DNA from: Gammaproteobacteria bacterium
GTDB lineage: Bacteria > Pseudomonadota > Gammaproteobacteria > Pseudomonadales > Alcanivoracaceae
Assembly (NCBI GenBank): GCA_018067045.1
Contig: JAGPVL010000018.1
Location: 1 to 51,896, forward strand
Reading direction: 5' to 3'
DNA length: 51,896 bases
In this document: piece after piece, positions 35,635 to 47,547 of the stretch
Layout of the letters: each line of letters opens with the position of its first letter
Position numbering within the stretch: position 1 is the stretch's first letter
The notes under the pieces: model-generated
Seen by the model: the letters and a program-made list of their open reading frames with translations, nothing else
What the model was told of the DNA's origin: nothing
The model's database searches: none
Program-made: the position numbers and the translations under genes

Positions 35635-36237
35635 CTAATCAATACTCTTCCAACCGTGCAAATAATTCTGCACCAAGGACTCAACTAACCTTGCTTCTTT
35701 CACCGCACCGCCTACGTTTAGTTTTCCCGTAACGGAGAGCAAACAGACGCCATGCACGGCACTCCAAACGGCGCGAGCGGCCAGCTGAATCTCTACCGAC
35801 TTTTTTTGCGGGCACATACGGACGAGTTGCTGTTCCACTAGGCCAAACAATTTGGCGGTTTGGGCCTGATACCAGCTCGGAACCGCAACTCCGTTACGCA
35901 TAGTATGTTCGAATAATAGCTGCCAACGACGACCGTTTTTCTGCGCCAACTGCAAATAACGTAGCGCCATGGTTAGTACGGCTTTATCCGCGGATTGGCG
36001 CTTTGTGGCACGCACTAAGTCATCCGTCAGAGCAGACACTGTTCGAGTGTTAGCCTGTAAAATCAGATCGTCGATATTCTCGAACAGGTGGTAGAGCATG
36101 CCCGGCGCATAGCCGATTTCTTGCGCCACTTTGCGGGCACTAACGACTTGTGGGCCATCACGTTCAGCAATGACTAAGACTGCATCCAGCGCAAGAGCCT
36201 TAAGTTCGCCTTTTGTATGCTCGTTTCTTCTCGCCAT
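35635..36237 (-). CDS. TetR-family regulator upstream of the MFS-acyltransferase
   Basis: A 200-aa regulator with the TetR head (LDAVLVIAERDGPQVVSARKVAQEIGYAPGMLYHLFENIDDLI) and a WHG-type C-terminal region (AARAVWSAVHGVCLL). GAGGG precedes the ATG. It is probably co-transcribed with the transporter-acyltransferase and may sense lipids; no clear operator was found upstream. Confidence 0.8.
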   Translation of the reverse strand: MARRNEHTKGELKALALDAVLVIAERDGPQVVSARKVAQEIGYAPGMLYHLFENIDDLILQANTRTVSALTDDLVRATKRQSADKAVLTMALRYLQLAQKNGRRWQLLFEHTMRNGVAVPSWYQAQTAKLFGLVEQQLVRMCPQKKSVEIQLAARAVWSAVHGVCLLSVTGKLNVGGAVKEARLVESLVQNYLHGWKSID

Positions 36238-36620
36238 TTATCCCTCTGTCGCAATCATAAGCGCCAATACAGTACGGCGGAAACCCTCTGGCCCGCGGTC
36301 ATAGTTAATAAGCAAATACAACGCGTCTGTTATGCTCCTGTAAACATCTCTATTAAACACTGTTCATCATAATTACTCTTTATTACACGACGTTCAATGG
36401 GCTGCTTGTAACGCTTTCCTTTGGGGGGTGTTCAATAAGATCGAGCAATGCCTGGTAACCGGGAAACAGCCTTACTAGGCTTATGGCGCACTTATCGCCA
36501 TGCTGGTGTCGCGAAGCGCTAACCAGCGCGGCAAAACTCAGGTAGCCTTTACCGTCTTAATTGGCCGGCTTCTCCGGCAAGCCGAATACTGGCCACTCAA
36601 ACCTTGATGGAGATTTTGTT
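36238..36620. other. Gene-free stretch, 383 bp
   Basis: Divergent promoter region for the TetR gene and the DUF4197 gene. No RNA gene, large palindrome or ORF with a ribosome site is visible; a short GCCGG/CCGGC pair lies at about 36563-36577. Confidence 0.4.
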
Positions 36621-37349
36621 ATGCGCGTTTCGATTGTTGTGCTTTGCGCTGCACTGACTAGCGGTTGTGCTCAAATGCAAACGGTGATGCCGTGGCTAAA
36701 CACCGGCGCTCAAACTGCCAGCCAGATGGGTTATGGCGATCAGGCACAAGTGGCCAGCGCGATTAAGCAGGCATTGGAATTGGGTAGCGAGCGGGCGACC
36801 GCGTCGCTTTCTGCTGCTGGGGGCTACAGTCAATCGGGCTATCACATTGGTTTGCCGGATGCGGCCAAACCCGTCGTTGATACCCTGCGGAAAGTGGGCA
36901 TGGGCAGCTACGTGGATAAAGCCGAAGCCGCCATGAACACTGCTGCCGAGCAAGCTGCCGGCGAGTCATTGCCGGTGTTCAAAGATGCCATTAAAGGTAT
37001 GGGGGTTAAGGACGCTCTCGGCATTGTTACTGGGCCTGACACCGCCGCAACGGACTATTTTCGCGGCCAAACCGAACAAAGCCTGCGCGCGAAGTTCGCG
37101 CCGATCGTTCAGGAAAACCTCAAGAAAACAGGGTTTTACGATCAGTATCAGACCATGCTGTCGGTCTACGACAAGCTGCCGTTTACCGATAAGCCTAATC
37201 TTAATGCGGAAGATTACGTGATCGACCTGAGTCTCTCGGCGCTGTACGACCGCATGGGCAAAGAGGAGTCATTGATTCGACAAGATCCGGTCGGCCGTGG
37301 CACCGCGCTGATCGGCGCGATCTTTGCGGGTGGTAATAAAAGCCAGTAA
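36621..37349 (+). CDS. DUF4197 lipoprotein
   Basis: A 242-aa exported lipoprotein (signal MRVSIVVLCAALTSGC, lipobox LTSGC) followed by a DUF4197 domain. QVASAIKQALELGSERAT, then IGLPDAAKPVVDTLRKVGMG and FKDAIKGMGVKDALGIVTGPDTAATDYFR, are family hallmarks. The ATG at 36621 is chosen because GATGGAGA precedes it and the signal peptide starts there; the open frame extends 20 codons further upstream. Function unknown; widespread in proteobacteria. Confidence 0.88.
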   Translation: MRVSIVVLCAALTSGCAQMQTVMPWLNTGAQTASQMGYGDQAQVASAIKQALELGSERATASLSAAGGYSQSGYHIGLPDAAKPVVDTLRKVGMGSYVDKAEAAMNTAAEQAAGESLPVFKDAIKGMGVKDALGIVTGPDTAATDYFRGQTEQSLRAKFAPIVQENLKKTGFYDQYQTMLSVYDKLPFTDKPNLNAEDYVIDLSLSALYDRMGKEESLIRQDPVGRGTALIGAIFAGGNKSQ

Positions 37350-37363
37350 GGACTGCTAGCCGT

Positions 37364-37400
37364 AAACAAACCGGGCGCCTAGATGGCGCCCGGTTTGTTT
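37364..37400. terminator. Bidirectional terminator after the DUF4197 gene
   Basis: AAACAAACCGGGCGCC pairs with GGCGCCCGGTTTGTTT around TAGAT, between the convergent DUF4197 and tag genes. Confidence 0.88.
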
Positions 37401-37420
37401 CAAAGCCCTTATAAATACCG

Positions 37421-38011
37421 CTATTTCAACTTGGCGCACGCCTTGTGGCGATGGCAGCCGAGCAGATGGTCATTGACCATGCCGGTCGCCTGCATATGCG
37501 CATAGACAATGGTCGGGCCGACAAAACGAAAACCGCGCTTCTTTAAGTCTTTGCTTATGGTTTCTGCCAACGGCGTACTCGCCGGCACATCCGCCATGGT
37601 TTTAAACCGATTAACGATTGGCTGGCCCTCAACAAAAGCCCATATATAGTCGTTAAACGTGCCGTATTCCGCCTGCACAGCCAAAAACGCTTGGGCATTA
37701 GTAACCGTAGACGACACCTTCAACCGATTACGAATAATCCCGGGGTTCTGCAGCAGCTTTTCTTGGCGCTTCTCGCTATAGCGAGCAATCTTGGCTGGGT
37801 CGAAGCCATCAAACGCCGCCCGGTAATTTTCCCGTTTGCGCAACACCGTAATCCAACTCAACCCCGCCTGGGCCCCTTCGAGTGTCAAAAACTCGAATAG
37901 CGTCTGATCATCATGGACCGGCACTCCCCAAACGTTATCGTGGTAGTCCTGATAAAGCGGGTCATCGCCACACCAAGGGCAACGCTCTATGTCTTTTTTG
38001 TTGGCCATCAT
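37421..38011 (-). CDS. tag: DNA-3-methyladenine glycosylase I
   Basis: A 196-aa base-excision-repair enzyme that removes 3-methyladenine. It opens with RCPWCGDDPLYQDYHDNVWGVP, giving the zinc Cys/His ligands and conserved aromatic pocket. GAQAGLSWITVLRKRENYRAAF is the helix-hairpin-helix region, and the C-terminal NDHLLGCHRHKAC supplies the last zinc ligands. The gene begins ATGATG; the second ATG (38008) is better spaced from AAGGGA. It is divergent from glyQ. Confidence 0.95.
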   Translation of the reverse strand: MMANKKDIERCPWCGDDPLYQDYHDNVWGVPVHDDQTLFEFLTLEGAQAGLSWITVLRKRENYRAAFDGFDPAKIARYSEKRQEKLLQNPGIIRNRLKVSSTVTNAQAFLAVQAEYGTFNDYIWAFVEGQPIVNRFKTMADVPASTPLAETISKDLKKRGFRFVGPTIVYAHMQATGMVNDHLLGCHRHKACAKLK

Positions 38012-38125
38012 CTGTCCCTTTTAACCGCCCAATCACTGGCTTGTACTGATCCCGCGGGGGCATGTCTAGTCTGCTCAGGAATCGCTATACTACGGCCTTT
38101 TTAAGACGGGCGAACCGGGACTTTT

Positions 38126-39136
38126 ATGAGCATTCACCAGACACCGGCCACATTTCAGGATTTAATTCTGGTCCTGCAACAATTCTGGGCCGAACAGGGC
38201 TGCGTTATTATTCAGCCACTGGACATGGAAGTAGGTGCGGGTACGTTTCACCCGGCAACTTTTTTACGTTCTATTGGACCGGAAAATTGGCACAGCGCTT
38301 ACGTGCAACCGTCGCGTCGACCAACCGATGGGCGCTATGGCGAAAACCCCAATCGCTTGCAGCATTACTATCAGTTTCAGGTCGCGCTAAAACCGTCTCC
38401 GGATAATATCCAAGAGCTGTATTTGGAATCCTTGCGCCGCATCGGCGTCGATACCGCGATCCACGATATTCGCTTTGTCGAAGACAACTGGGAGTCACCG
38501 ACACTCGGCGCCTGGGGTCTGGGTTGGGAAGTTTGGTTAAACGGCATGGAAGTCACGCAGTTCACTTACTTCCAACAAGTGGGTGGGATTAACTGCTATC
38601 CGGTGACCGGCGAAATTACCTACGGTCTCGAACGCCTTGCCATGTATCTGCAAGAAGTTGATTCAGTATATGACCTCGTTTGGTCTGATGGCCCGTTTGG
38701 CAAAGTCAGTTACGGTGATGTCTTCCATCAAAATGAAGTCGAAATGTCGACCTTTAACTTCGAACACGCCAACACCGAGATGTTATTCCGCCAGTTCGAT
38801 GATTATGAGCGTGAAAGTAAAGCGATGATCGATGCCGGTCTTGCGCTGCCTGCGTATGAATATGTTTTGAAAGCGTCGCATACTTTTAATTTGCTCGACG
38901 CGCGTAAAGCCATCTCGGTTACTGAGCGACAGCGCTTTATTTTACGGGTTCGCGAATTAGCCCGTGCGGTTGCGGAAACGTATCTGGCTAGCCGTCGTGC
39001 GGCGGGGTTCCCAATGGCCGATGCTGACATTCGCGAAGAAGTGCTTGCGCAGATGGCACAGCAAGATGAGAAGGCACAGGGCAAAAAGAAAAAAGGGCAC
39101 GCTGATAAAGGCTCTTCAAAGCAGGAGACGAAATGA
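38126..39136 (+). CDS. glyQ: Glycyl-tRNA synthetase alpha subunit
   Basis: The catalytic subunit of the tetrameric (alpha2beta2) class II glycyl-tRNA synthetase. [18 protein letters not shown] opens the family fold. [19 protein letters not shown] is motif 2, and [13 protein letters not shown] is motif 3. At 336 aa it is slightly long because of a Lys-rich tail ([21 protein letters not shown]). A TATACT -10-like box lies at 38086. Overlaps glyS. Confidence 0.97.
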   Translation: MSIHQTPATFQDLILVLQQFWAEQGCVIIQPLDMEVGAGTFHPATFLRSIGPENWHSAYVQPSRRPTDGRYGENPNRLQHYYQFQVALKPSPDNIQELYLESLRRIGVDTAIHDIRFVEDNWESPTLGAWGLGWEVWLNGMEVTQFTYFQQVGGINCYPVTGEITYGLERLAMYLQEVDSVYDLVWSDGPFGKVSYGDVFHQNEVEMSTFNFEHANTEMLFRQFDDYERESKAMIDAGLALPAYEYVLKASHTFNLLDARKAISVTERQRFILRVRELARAVAETYLASRRAAGFPMADADIREEVLAQMAQQDEKAQGKKKKGHADKGSSKQETK

Positions 39137-41202
39137 TGCAGCGCGCCGATTTATTAATTGAACTGGGCACCGAAGAGCTGCCACCAAAAGCACTACAAGC
39201 GTTGAGCGAAGCATTTGCCAACGAAGTGGTTAAGCAGATAGACGAAGCGCAACTGGCTCATGACGGCGTCGTTATTTTCGCCGCGCCACGTCGGCTCGCG
39301 TTTCGCATCAACAATCTTCAGTGTGTCCAAGCGGATCGCGATATTGAACGCAAAGGTCCGGCCGTCAAAGCCGCCTTTAACGACGACGGCGTTCCAACGA
39401 AAGCCGCGCAAGGCTTTGCGCAGTCCTGTGGCTTGACGGTTGATCAACTCGATACGATCGAAACCGACAAAGGCGCTTGGTTGGTAGCTCGCATTCAAGA
39501 ACAGGGCAAGCCTTTGGCTGAGCTATTGCCTGGATTCTTAGACCAGTCCATCGCACGCTTGCCTATTCCAAAAAGAATGCGCTGGGGCCGCGGTAAAGTT
39601 CAGTTTGTCCGTCCCGTTCAGTGGCTAGTGGCATTGCTCGACGATCAGATCCTCGACATTGAGCTGTTATCGAAAAAAGCCGATCGGCTCACCCGCGGCC
39701 ACCGTTTTCATGCGCCGATTGAGATTTCGCTTAGTCACGCCAACGAGTACGAAACGCGGTTAGAACATGAAGGCTATGTGCTTGCGGATTTCACCAAGCG
39801 CTGCGCACTCATTGAAAAGCAAGCTCTCGCCGCTGGAATTCAAGCCGGCGGCAGCACCGCTATTGATCCGGATTTGCTCAATGAAGTCACTGCACTGGTC
39901 GAATGGCCGGTCGCGTTGATCGGTCACTTTGAAGAAGATTTTTTGCGCGTGCCTCAGGAAGCGCTGATCACTACCATGGAAGAAAATCAAAAATACTTCC
40001 CTGTGCTCGACGGCGACGGCAAGCTTAAGAACGCCTTTGTCTTTATCAGCAACATCGAATCGAAAGATGTTAACGCGGTAATCTCCGGAAACGAAAAAGT
40101 CGTTCGTCCCCGTTTGGCCGACGCCGCGTTCTTTTATGATCTCGACCGCAAGAAGACCTTAGCCGAACACGCTCAAGCTCTCGACAAGGTTATCTTTCAA
40201 CAACAGCTCGGCACCGTAGCCGACAAGTGCGCCCGCGTTGCGCAACTGGCCAAAATCATTGCGACGAGTATTGGCGGCGACGGCGCACTGGCTGAACAAG
40301 CCGGCAGCCTGTGTAAAGCTGATCTCACTGCCGACATGGTGTATGAGTTCGACACCATGCAGGGCGTGATGGGTTACTACTTAGCTAAACATGAAGGTTT
40401 GCACGACGAAGTCGCTGCCGCTATGCGTGAGCAGTATTTGCCGCGTTTCGCCGGTGATAGTTTGCCGCAAAGCAAAACCGGCATGGCTGTGGCGCTGGCC
40501 GATAAGCTCGATACGCTGGTGGGTATTTTTGGTATTGGCCAGAAGCCGAGTGGTGACAAAGATCCGTATGCACTACGCCGCGCAACGCTCGGGATTTTGC
40601 GGATTATTATCGAACAACAATTGCCGCTCGATATCGACAGCCTCATTGCCGACGCCGCACGCTTATATGGCGAGGCCATCGACGCCGGTTGCGTCAACGA
40701 TGTCGCCGAGTTTGTGCGCGGTCGTTATCGCGCCATCTATCAAGAGCAGGGCATTGATACGCAAGTTATTCTCGCGGTACAGGCCGTTGCGCCATCCCGT
40801 CCGTTAGACTTCGATCGCCGGGTGAAAGCCGTTGCTGCATTTCGTCAACGTGATGAAGCGCAGGCATTGGCCGCAGCGAATAAACGTGTCGCCAATATCT
40901 TAGCCAAGCAGAGCGGCGAGACCCCCAACACGGTTACTGCGTCCTTGTTGCAACAGGATGAAGAAAAAACGCTGTATAACGCAATGGATTCATTGTCTGC
41001 GGCATTGACGCCTTTGGTTGAAGGGGGAGATTACGATGCAGTGTTAGCGCAACTAGCCGCGCTACGTGCCCCGGTAGATGCTTTCTTCGACAACGTAATG
41101 GTGATGGCTGAAGACACTGCGGTACGAGATAACCGTCTCGCGCTGCTGTCTCAGCTACGTCGTTTATTCTTACAAGTCGCCGATATCTCTGAGCTTGGCT
41201 AA
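39133..41202 (+). CDS. glyS: Glycyl-tRNA synthetase beta subunit
   Basis: The 689-aa tRNA-binding subunit, with the family start [22 protein letters not shown] and a C-terminal DALR-type anticodon-binding region (residues ~560-680). ATG 39133 overlaps the glyQ stop (ATGA). A second ATG at 39136 is better spaced from AGGAGA at 39123, so either may be used. A long hairpin starts right after the stop. Confidence 0.97.
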   Translation: MMQRADLLIELGTEELPPKALQALSEAFANEVVKQIDEAQLAHDGVVIFAAPRRLAFRINNLQCVQADRDIERKGPAVKAAFNDDGVPTKAAQGFAQSCGLTVDQLDTIETDKGAWLVARIQEQGKPLAELLPGFLDQSIARLPIPKRMRWGRGKVQFVRPVQWLVALLDDQILDIELLSKKADRLTRGHRFHAPIEISLSHANEYETRLEHEGYVLADFTKRCALIEKQALAAGIQAGGSTAIDPDLLNEVTALVEWPVALIGHFEEDFLRVPQEALITTMEENQKYFPVLDGDGKLKNAFVFISNIESKDVNAVISGNEKVVRPRLADAAFFYDLDRKKTLAEHAQALDKVIFQQQLGTVADKCARVAQLAKIIATSIGGDGALAEQAGSLCKADLTADMVYEFDTMQGVMGYYLAKHEGLHDEVAAAMREQYLPRFAGDSLPQSKTGMAVALADKLDTLVGIFGIGQKPSGDKDPYALRRATLGILRIIIEQQLPLDIDSLIADAARLYGEAIDAGCVNDVAEFVRGRYRAIYQEQGIDTQVILAVQAVAPSRPLDFDRRVKAVAAFRQRDEAQALAAANKRVANILAKQSGETPNTVTASLLQQDEEKTLYNAMDSLSAALTPLVEGGDYDAVLAQLAALRAPVDAFFDNVMVMAEDTAVRDNRLALLSQLRRLFLQVADISELG

Positions 41203-41246
41203 ACGCTAGTATTTGCTCCGCCTGTAGGCGGAGCGAGTACTAGCGT
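41203..41246 (+). terminator. Long hairpin immediately after glyS
   Basis: Outer arms ACGCTAGTA/TACTAGCGT and inner arms GCTCCGCC/GGCGGAGC make about 18 pairs around a TGTA loop, starting at the base after the stop codon. Downstream T-content is low, so it may be a weak terminator or a stabiliser between glyS and gmhB. Confidence 0.6.
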
Positions 41247-41330
41247 TACAGATTCTTTCTGGCATTGGCCAAGCCCAGGTGTTCAAGCTGAATCCTCCGT
41301 ATTAGGCCGCTCAATTCTCAGAGGAACATC

Positions 41331-41882
41331 ATGAAACTGATTATTCTCGATCGTGATGGCGTCATTAATGAAGACTCTGATGACTTCATTAAAACCCCTG
41401 AAGAATGGGTTCCTATCGACGGCTCAGCGCAAGCCATCGCGCAACTGCATCAGGCTGGATTTACCGTCGTCGTTGCAACGAATCAATCCGGAGTCGGTCG
41501 CGGCTATTTTTCTATCGACACCCTGACCGCCATCCATCAAAAGATGATTCAACATGTTGAAACGGCCGGAGGCAAAATCTCCGGGATTTTTTACTGTCCT
41601 CATGCACCAGACGATGGATGCGATTGCCGCAAACCCAAGGCCGGTCTGATTGATCAGATCATTACGCGGTTTAAAACGGACGTCGTCAACGCTCCACTCG
41701 TTGGTGACAGCCTTCGTGATCTCGAATGCGGCGTCGCTCGCGGCTGTTGTCCAGTGTTGGTTAAAACAGGAAAGGGCAGGCGTACCCTAGAAAAGGGGTT
41801 GCCCTCCGCGCTAGCGAATATTGCGGTTTACGATTCTTTGCTCGATTTCACCCAGGATTTTTTAGCGCAGGAGCGTGCATGA
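41331..41882 (+). CDS. gmhB: D-glycero-beta-D-manno-heptose-1,7-bisphosphate 7-phosphatase
   Basis: A 183-aa HAD-family phosphatase of the ADP-heptose pathway for lipopolysaccharide core. The nucleophile motif is LDRDGVIN and ATNQSGVGRG is motif II. The zinc-binding loop CPHAPDDGCDCRKPKAGL and VGDSLRDLE complete the site. AGAGGA precedes the ATG. It overlaps the acyltransferase gene by 4 bases (ATGA), as recalled for Pseudomonas. Confidence 0.95.
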   Translation: MKLIILDRDGVINEDSDDFIKTPEEWVPIDGSAQAIAQLHQAGFTVVVATNQSGVGRGYFSIDTLTAIHQKMIQHVETAGGKISGIFYCPHAPDDGCDCRKPKAGLIDQIITRFKTDVVNAPLVGDSLRDLECGVARGCCPVLVKTGKGRRTLEKGLPSALANIAVYDSLLDFTQDFLAQERA

Positions 41883-42661
41883 ACGAATCGTCTCAACAGA
41901 ACATTCCCCGCACAAGTAATCGCAACATACTCGGGCGTGAAAAATATAATCCGCTGATCATTTTCCTAAAAAGTATTCTGTTTTTTGTGTTGTATAACCT
42001 AATGGGCATCGTGCACAGCACGATCTCGCTTTTAGTCGCGCCAGTCCAAACGTTTGAGCAACGCTTTCGTTTTGTGAACCATTGGACAAGGGCGTCGCTG
42101 TGGTTATTGCGCCATCTAAACGGTGTTCATATAGAAGTCAGCGGCATCGAGAATATTCCGCGCGATCAAAGCGTGGTCATTATGTCGAACCATCAAAGCC
42201 AGCTCGAAACCTTTTATTTGCAACTCCTTATCGCACCACAAGCCACCATTCTAAAACGTGAGCTGTTATGGGTTCCGTTTTTTGGTTGGGCGCTCGCGTT
42301 ACTGAAGCCCATTGCGATTAATCGTAAGCAGCGCGCCAGCGCATTGAAGACCGTTGTTCGCGTTGGCACTGATCGACTCGAGAGCGGCATTAACGTTGTT
42401 ATTTTTCCTGAGGGCACTCGCCAACCACCCGGCACTATCGGCACTTTCAATGCGGGTGGTGCGATGCTTGCCACTCAGTCTGGTAGCGCTATTTTACCGG
42501 TTGTTCATAATTCTGGTGACTGCTGGCCCGCGCGGTCTATCAAACGCTATCCCGGCACCGTCCGCTTTATTATCGGCGAGCCAATCGATCCGCAGGGTAA
42601 ATCCACTAAGCAACTCAACAAAGAAGCCTCTGAGTGGATTCGCGCGCACTACCCAGATTAA
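41879..42661 (+). CDS. 1-acyl-sn-glycerol-3-phosphate acyltransferase (LptA/PlsC type)
   Basis: A 260-aa membrane acyltransferase that probably adds the second acyl chain to lysophosphatidic acid. The catalytic motif is SNHQSQLET, an HX4E rather than the usual HX4D, which I recall as normal for the gmhB-linked subgroup. FPEGTRQPPG is the acceptor-binding motif. A hydrophobic N-terminal span (about 30-50) anchors it. It overlaps gmhB and has AGGAG upstream. This is the second PlsC-like domain in the window. Confidence 0.88.
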   Translation: MNESSQQNIPRTSNRNILGREKYNPLIIFLKSILFFVLYNLMGIVHSTISLLVAPVQTFEQRFRFVNHWTRASLWLLRHLNGVHIEVSGIENIPRDQSVVIMSNHQSQLETFYLQLLIAPQATILKRELLWVPFFGWALALLKPIAINRKQRASALKTVVRVGTDRLESGINVVIFPEGTRQPPGTIGTFNAGGAMLATQSGSAILPVVHNSGDCWPARSIKRYPGTVRFIIGEPIDPQGKSTKQLNKEASEWIRAHYPD

Positions 42662-42703
42662 TCTGCTCACATCGATACAAAATGTTCTTTACATTAATTC
42701 CAT

Positions 42704-42734
42704 AAAAAAGGGCCGCTTATTGCGGCCCTTTTTT
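42704..42734. terminator. Bidirectional terminator between the acyltransferase gene and gyrB
   Basis: AAAAAAGGGCCGC pairs with GCGGCCCTTTTTT around a 5-base loop; genes on both sides converge here. Confidence 0.9.
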
Positions 42735-42804
42735 ATGTTGCTAAACAGGTTGCTAGAGAAGGGCTGTAAATCACTAAGATCTGAAGCCTCTCGGCAACCG
42801 CTCT

Positions 42805-45237
<2,433 letters not shown>

Positions 45238-45268
45238 TTAACCTACGGTTATTCACTACCGTTACTGA

Positions 45269-46360
45269 CTAGCTTGAACGAAGCACACCATGTTCCACGT
45301 GGAACAGCTTGGTGGTTTCATCCTTTGCGTACGGTATAGCAATACGTTCGTCTAAAGTGGTGACAACAACTTGGTTTCCTGTGCTTAACACTGAATCAAG
45401 CACCTTTGCTTCATTCCCCTGATCTAGCTCAGAAGTGATGTCATCTACTAATACTAAACAGCGGCGATTAGCCAATCTGTTCAACATTTCTATCTGCGCC
45501 GTCACCAAAGCATAGGCAACAACTTTCTGCTGACCTCGGGAGAACACCTCTTTTACCTGTCCTCGGCGAGACTTTAATGCCAAGTCTGCTCGATGAGCAC
45601 CTACACTGGTAAACCCCCGGCGAACATCCTGCTCTCTATGGCTAGCCAACGCTTCTTCTATTGAAGTGCCTTCTGCCCAGCCCGAATGCAAGCCTAGCGA
45701 TACCTTACCCAACGACGAATCGAAGCCCGCTAGAAGGGCCGTAAACGCCTCTTCTAAAGCCGGCAGATGGGCTCTGCGTAACCTGTCGATTCTAGCAGAA
45801 TTATCTGCAACCTGCTGGTCCCATACACCCAGTTCACGCTCTTTTATTGCACCTAGCTTAAGTAATTTATTCCTTTGAGAAACCGCCTCTCTCAGGCGCT
45901 GCCAGACAGCGGAGAATTCAGGTTCCACGTGGAACATAAGCCAATCCAAATAGCGCCGCCTATCCCCGGGGCCTCCTTCAATCAGCTGTACAGTGCCAGG
46001 ATGAAGAACCTGAACGGGCATTAATCTCGCTATCTGACTTAAACCTGAAACCTTCTGTCCATCAATACGCGCATCAATCAAGCTTTGCTTATCGCGAGAT
46101 AAACCAACCCGATGGATATTGTCAGGCTCTGATTCAATCGCCAGTTCGGCAAACAATGTACACACATCACTGCTGCTCTCAACGATATTACCTAGCTTAG
46201 AAGTCCGAAAACTACGCCCCGTCGCAAGCACGTAGATGCTTTCCAATAGGCTGGTCTTGCCGGAACCATTAACCCCACAAACAACAGAAAGCCGAGACGC
46301 AGGCAAAAACGTCTGCTCTTTATAGTTTCTAAAGTGGGTGAGGTGTAACCGCCGAAGCAT
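45269..46360 (-). CDS. recF: DNA replication and repair protein RecF
   Basis: A 363-aa SMC-like ATPase that loads RecA at gaps with RecOR. Walker A is GVNGSGKTSLLE, the signature region is GAHRADL, and Walker B is CLVLVDDITSELD. The last residues (KLFHVEHGV) and a central FHVEPEF are encoded by parS-like palindromes. The ATG has only a pyrimidine-rich tract upstream (CTCTCCCCTCCCCTC) and no Shine-Dalgarno, and a perfect palindrome lies 25 bases before it. Translation may depend on coupling or structure. Confidence 0.96.
   Translation of the reverse strand: MLRRLHLTHFRNYKEQTFLPASRLSVVCGVNGSGKTSLLESIYVLATGRSFRTSKLGNIVESSSDVCTLFAELAIESEPDNIHRVGLSRDKQSLIDARIDGQKVSGLSQIARLMPVQVLHPGTVQLIEGGPGDRRRYLDWLMFHVEPEFSAVWQRLREAVSQRNKLLKLGAIKERELGVWDQQVADNSARIDRLRRAHLPALEEAFTALLAGFDSSLGKVSLGLHSGWAEGTSIEEALASHREQDVRRGFTSVGAHRADLALKSRRGQVKEVFSRGQQKVVAYALVTAQIEMLNRLANRRCLVLVDDITSELDQGNEAKVLDSVLSTGNQVVVTTLDERIAIPYAKDETTKLFHVEHGVLRSS
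45291..45306. promoter_or_regulatory. parS centromere site, perfect palindrome
   Basis: TGTTCCACGTGGAACA is a perfect 16-bp palindrome and matches the ParB-binding parS consensus of gammaproteobacteria and Bacillus. It lies in the last codons of recF (encoding FHVEH), about 3.8 kb from oriC. Confidence 0.88.
45921..45936. promoter_or_regulatory. Second parS-like site in recF
   Basis: GGTTCCACGTGGAACA differs from the perfect palindrome only at the first base. It is 630 bp from the first site and encodes FHVEP in recF. Confidence 0.78.
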
Positions 46361-46384
46361 ATGAGGGGAGGGGAGAGAAAGGTT

Positions 46385-46416
46385 CGGGACTGATCTAAAC
46401 GTTTAGATCAGTCCCG
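46385..46416. repeat. 32-bp perfect palindrome in the dnaN-recF gap
   Basis: The half-site CGGGACTGATCTAAAC is followed directly by its reverse complement with no spacer. It starts 8 bases after the dnaN stop and ends 25 bases before the recF start. No T-run follows on the minus strand, so it does not look like a complete terminator. It may attenuate recF or bind a dimeric protein. Confidence 0.8.
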
Positions 46417-46423
46417 ATATCAA

Positions 46424-47524
46424 TTAGAGGCGCATTGGCATAACGACATAAATCGCGTTGCGCCAGCTTGGATCGACCACCAGAGCTGAACTGTTTGAGT
46501 CTCCTAAAGAGATCTCAACCACATCCCCTTGTAGGGTATTCATCACATCCAGCAAGTAGCTAACGTTAAAACCAATCTCTAGCTCACCACCGTTGTAATC
46601 AACAGACACTTCTTCTTCCGCTTCTTCCTGTTCTGGGTTGTTCGCTTGGATACTAAAACTACCGTCCGCCAACTGGATACGAATGCCGCGATACTTCTCG
46701 TTCGACAGAATAGCCACTCGACTTAACGCCTGCTTCAACGTTTCGCGATCTGCCAGAATCAAGCGCTGGCTGTTCTTAGGAACAACTCGGTCATACTCCG
46801 GAAACTTACCGTCAACCAATTTGGAGGTAAACGTCATTTCCCCAGCGACAACGCGCACATGGTTCTTGCCGACGGTAACCCGCACATCACCAGCCGCATC
46901 GCCGAGCATACGCGCCAGTTCCATCACACCCTTACGAGGTAAAATAACCTGAGAGGTTTCTGTCAGCCCAGTTACTTCAGCATCACACATTGCTAATCGA
47001 TGTCCGTCTGTCGCAACCGTACGTACCTTGCCCCCACCCAGCTCAAACAACATACCGTTCAAGTAATAACGCACATCTTGCTGAGCCATCGAAAACGCGG
47101 TGCGATCAATAAGCTGACGTAATGTAGCAGGCGGAATTTCGAAGGTATTACCAACAGTCTCTTCTTCAAGATTAGGAAACTCATTGGCCGGCAACGTAGA
47201 AAGCGTAAAGCGGCTACGGCCTGACTTTAATAGTAAGCGCTCACCATCACTTTCAAAACGAATATCAGCTTCCGCGGGCAGACTCTTACAAATATCCACC
47301 AGCTTACGTGCTGGAACCGTTGTTTCACCGTCTTGGATATCACCCTCAAGAATCAGCTTGGCGACAAACTCCAGCTCCAAGTCTGTACCCGTCAAGGACA
47401 GCTTTCCATCCGCCACCTCAAGCAACACGTTAGATAACACCGGTAGCGTTTGACGACGTTCAACGACGGCTGCTACCTGTTGCAAAGGTTTGAGCAACTG
47501 CTCTCGGTTAATGGCAAATTTCAT
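46424..47524 (-). CDS. dnaN: DNA polymerase III beta sliding clamp
   Basis: A 366-aa clamp that tethers polymerase III and other factors to DNA. It starts MKFAINREQLLKPLQQVAAVVERRQTLPVLSNVLL and ends YVVMPMRL, both family hallmarks, with three ~120-residue clamp domains. AGGGAAAG precedes the ATG. It follows dnaA by 23 bp on the same strand. Confidence 0.98.
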   Translation of the reverse strand: MKFAINREQLLKPLQQVAAVVERRQTLPVLSNVLLEVADGKLSLTGTDLELEFVAKLILEGDIQDGETTVPARKLVDICKSLPAEADIRFESDGERLLLKSGRSRFTLSTLPANEFPNLEEETVGNTFEIPPATLRQLIDRTAFSMAQQDVRYYLNGMLFELGGGKVRTVATDGHRLAMCDAEVTGLTETSQVILPRKGVMELARMLGDAAGDVRVTVGKNHVRVVAGEMTFTSKLVDGKFPEYDRVVPKNSQRLILADRETLKQALSRVAILSNEKYRGIRIQLADGSFSIQANNPEQEEAEEEVSVDYNGGELEIGFNVSYLLDVMNTLQGDVVEISLGDSNSSALVVDPSWRNAIYVVMPMRL

Positions 47525-47547
47525 TATCTTTCCCTGTTGTGCTGTTA

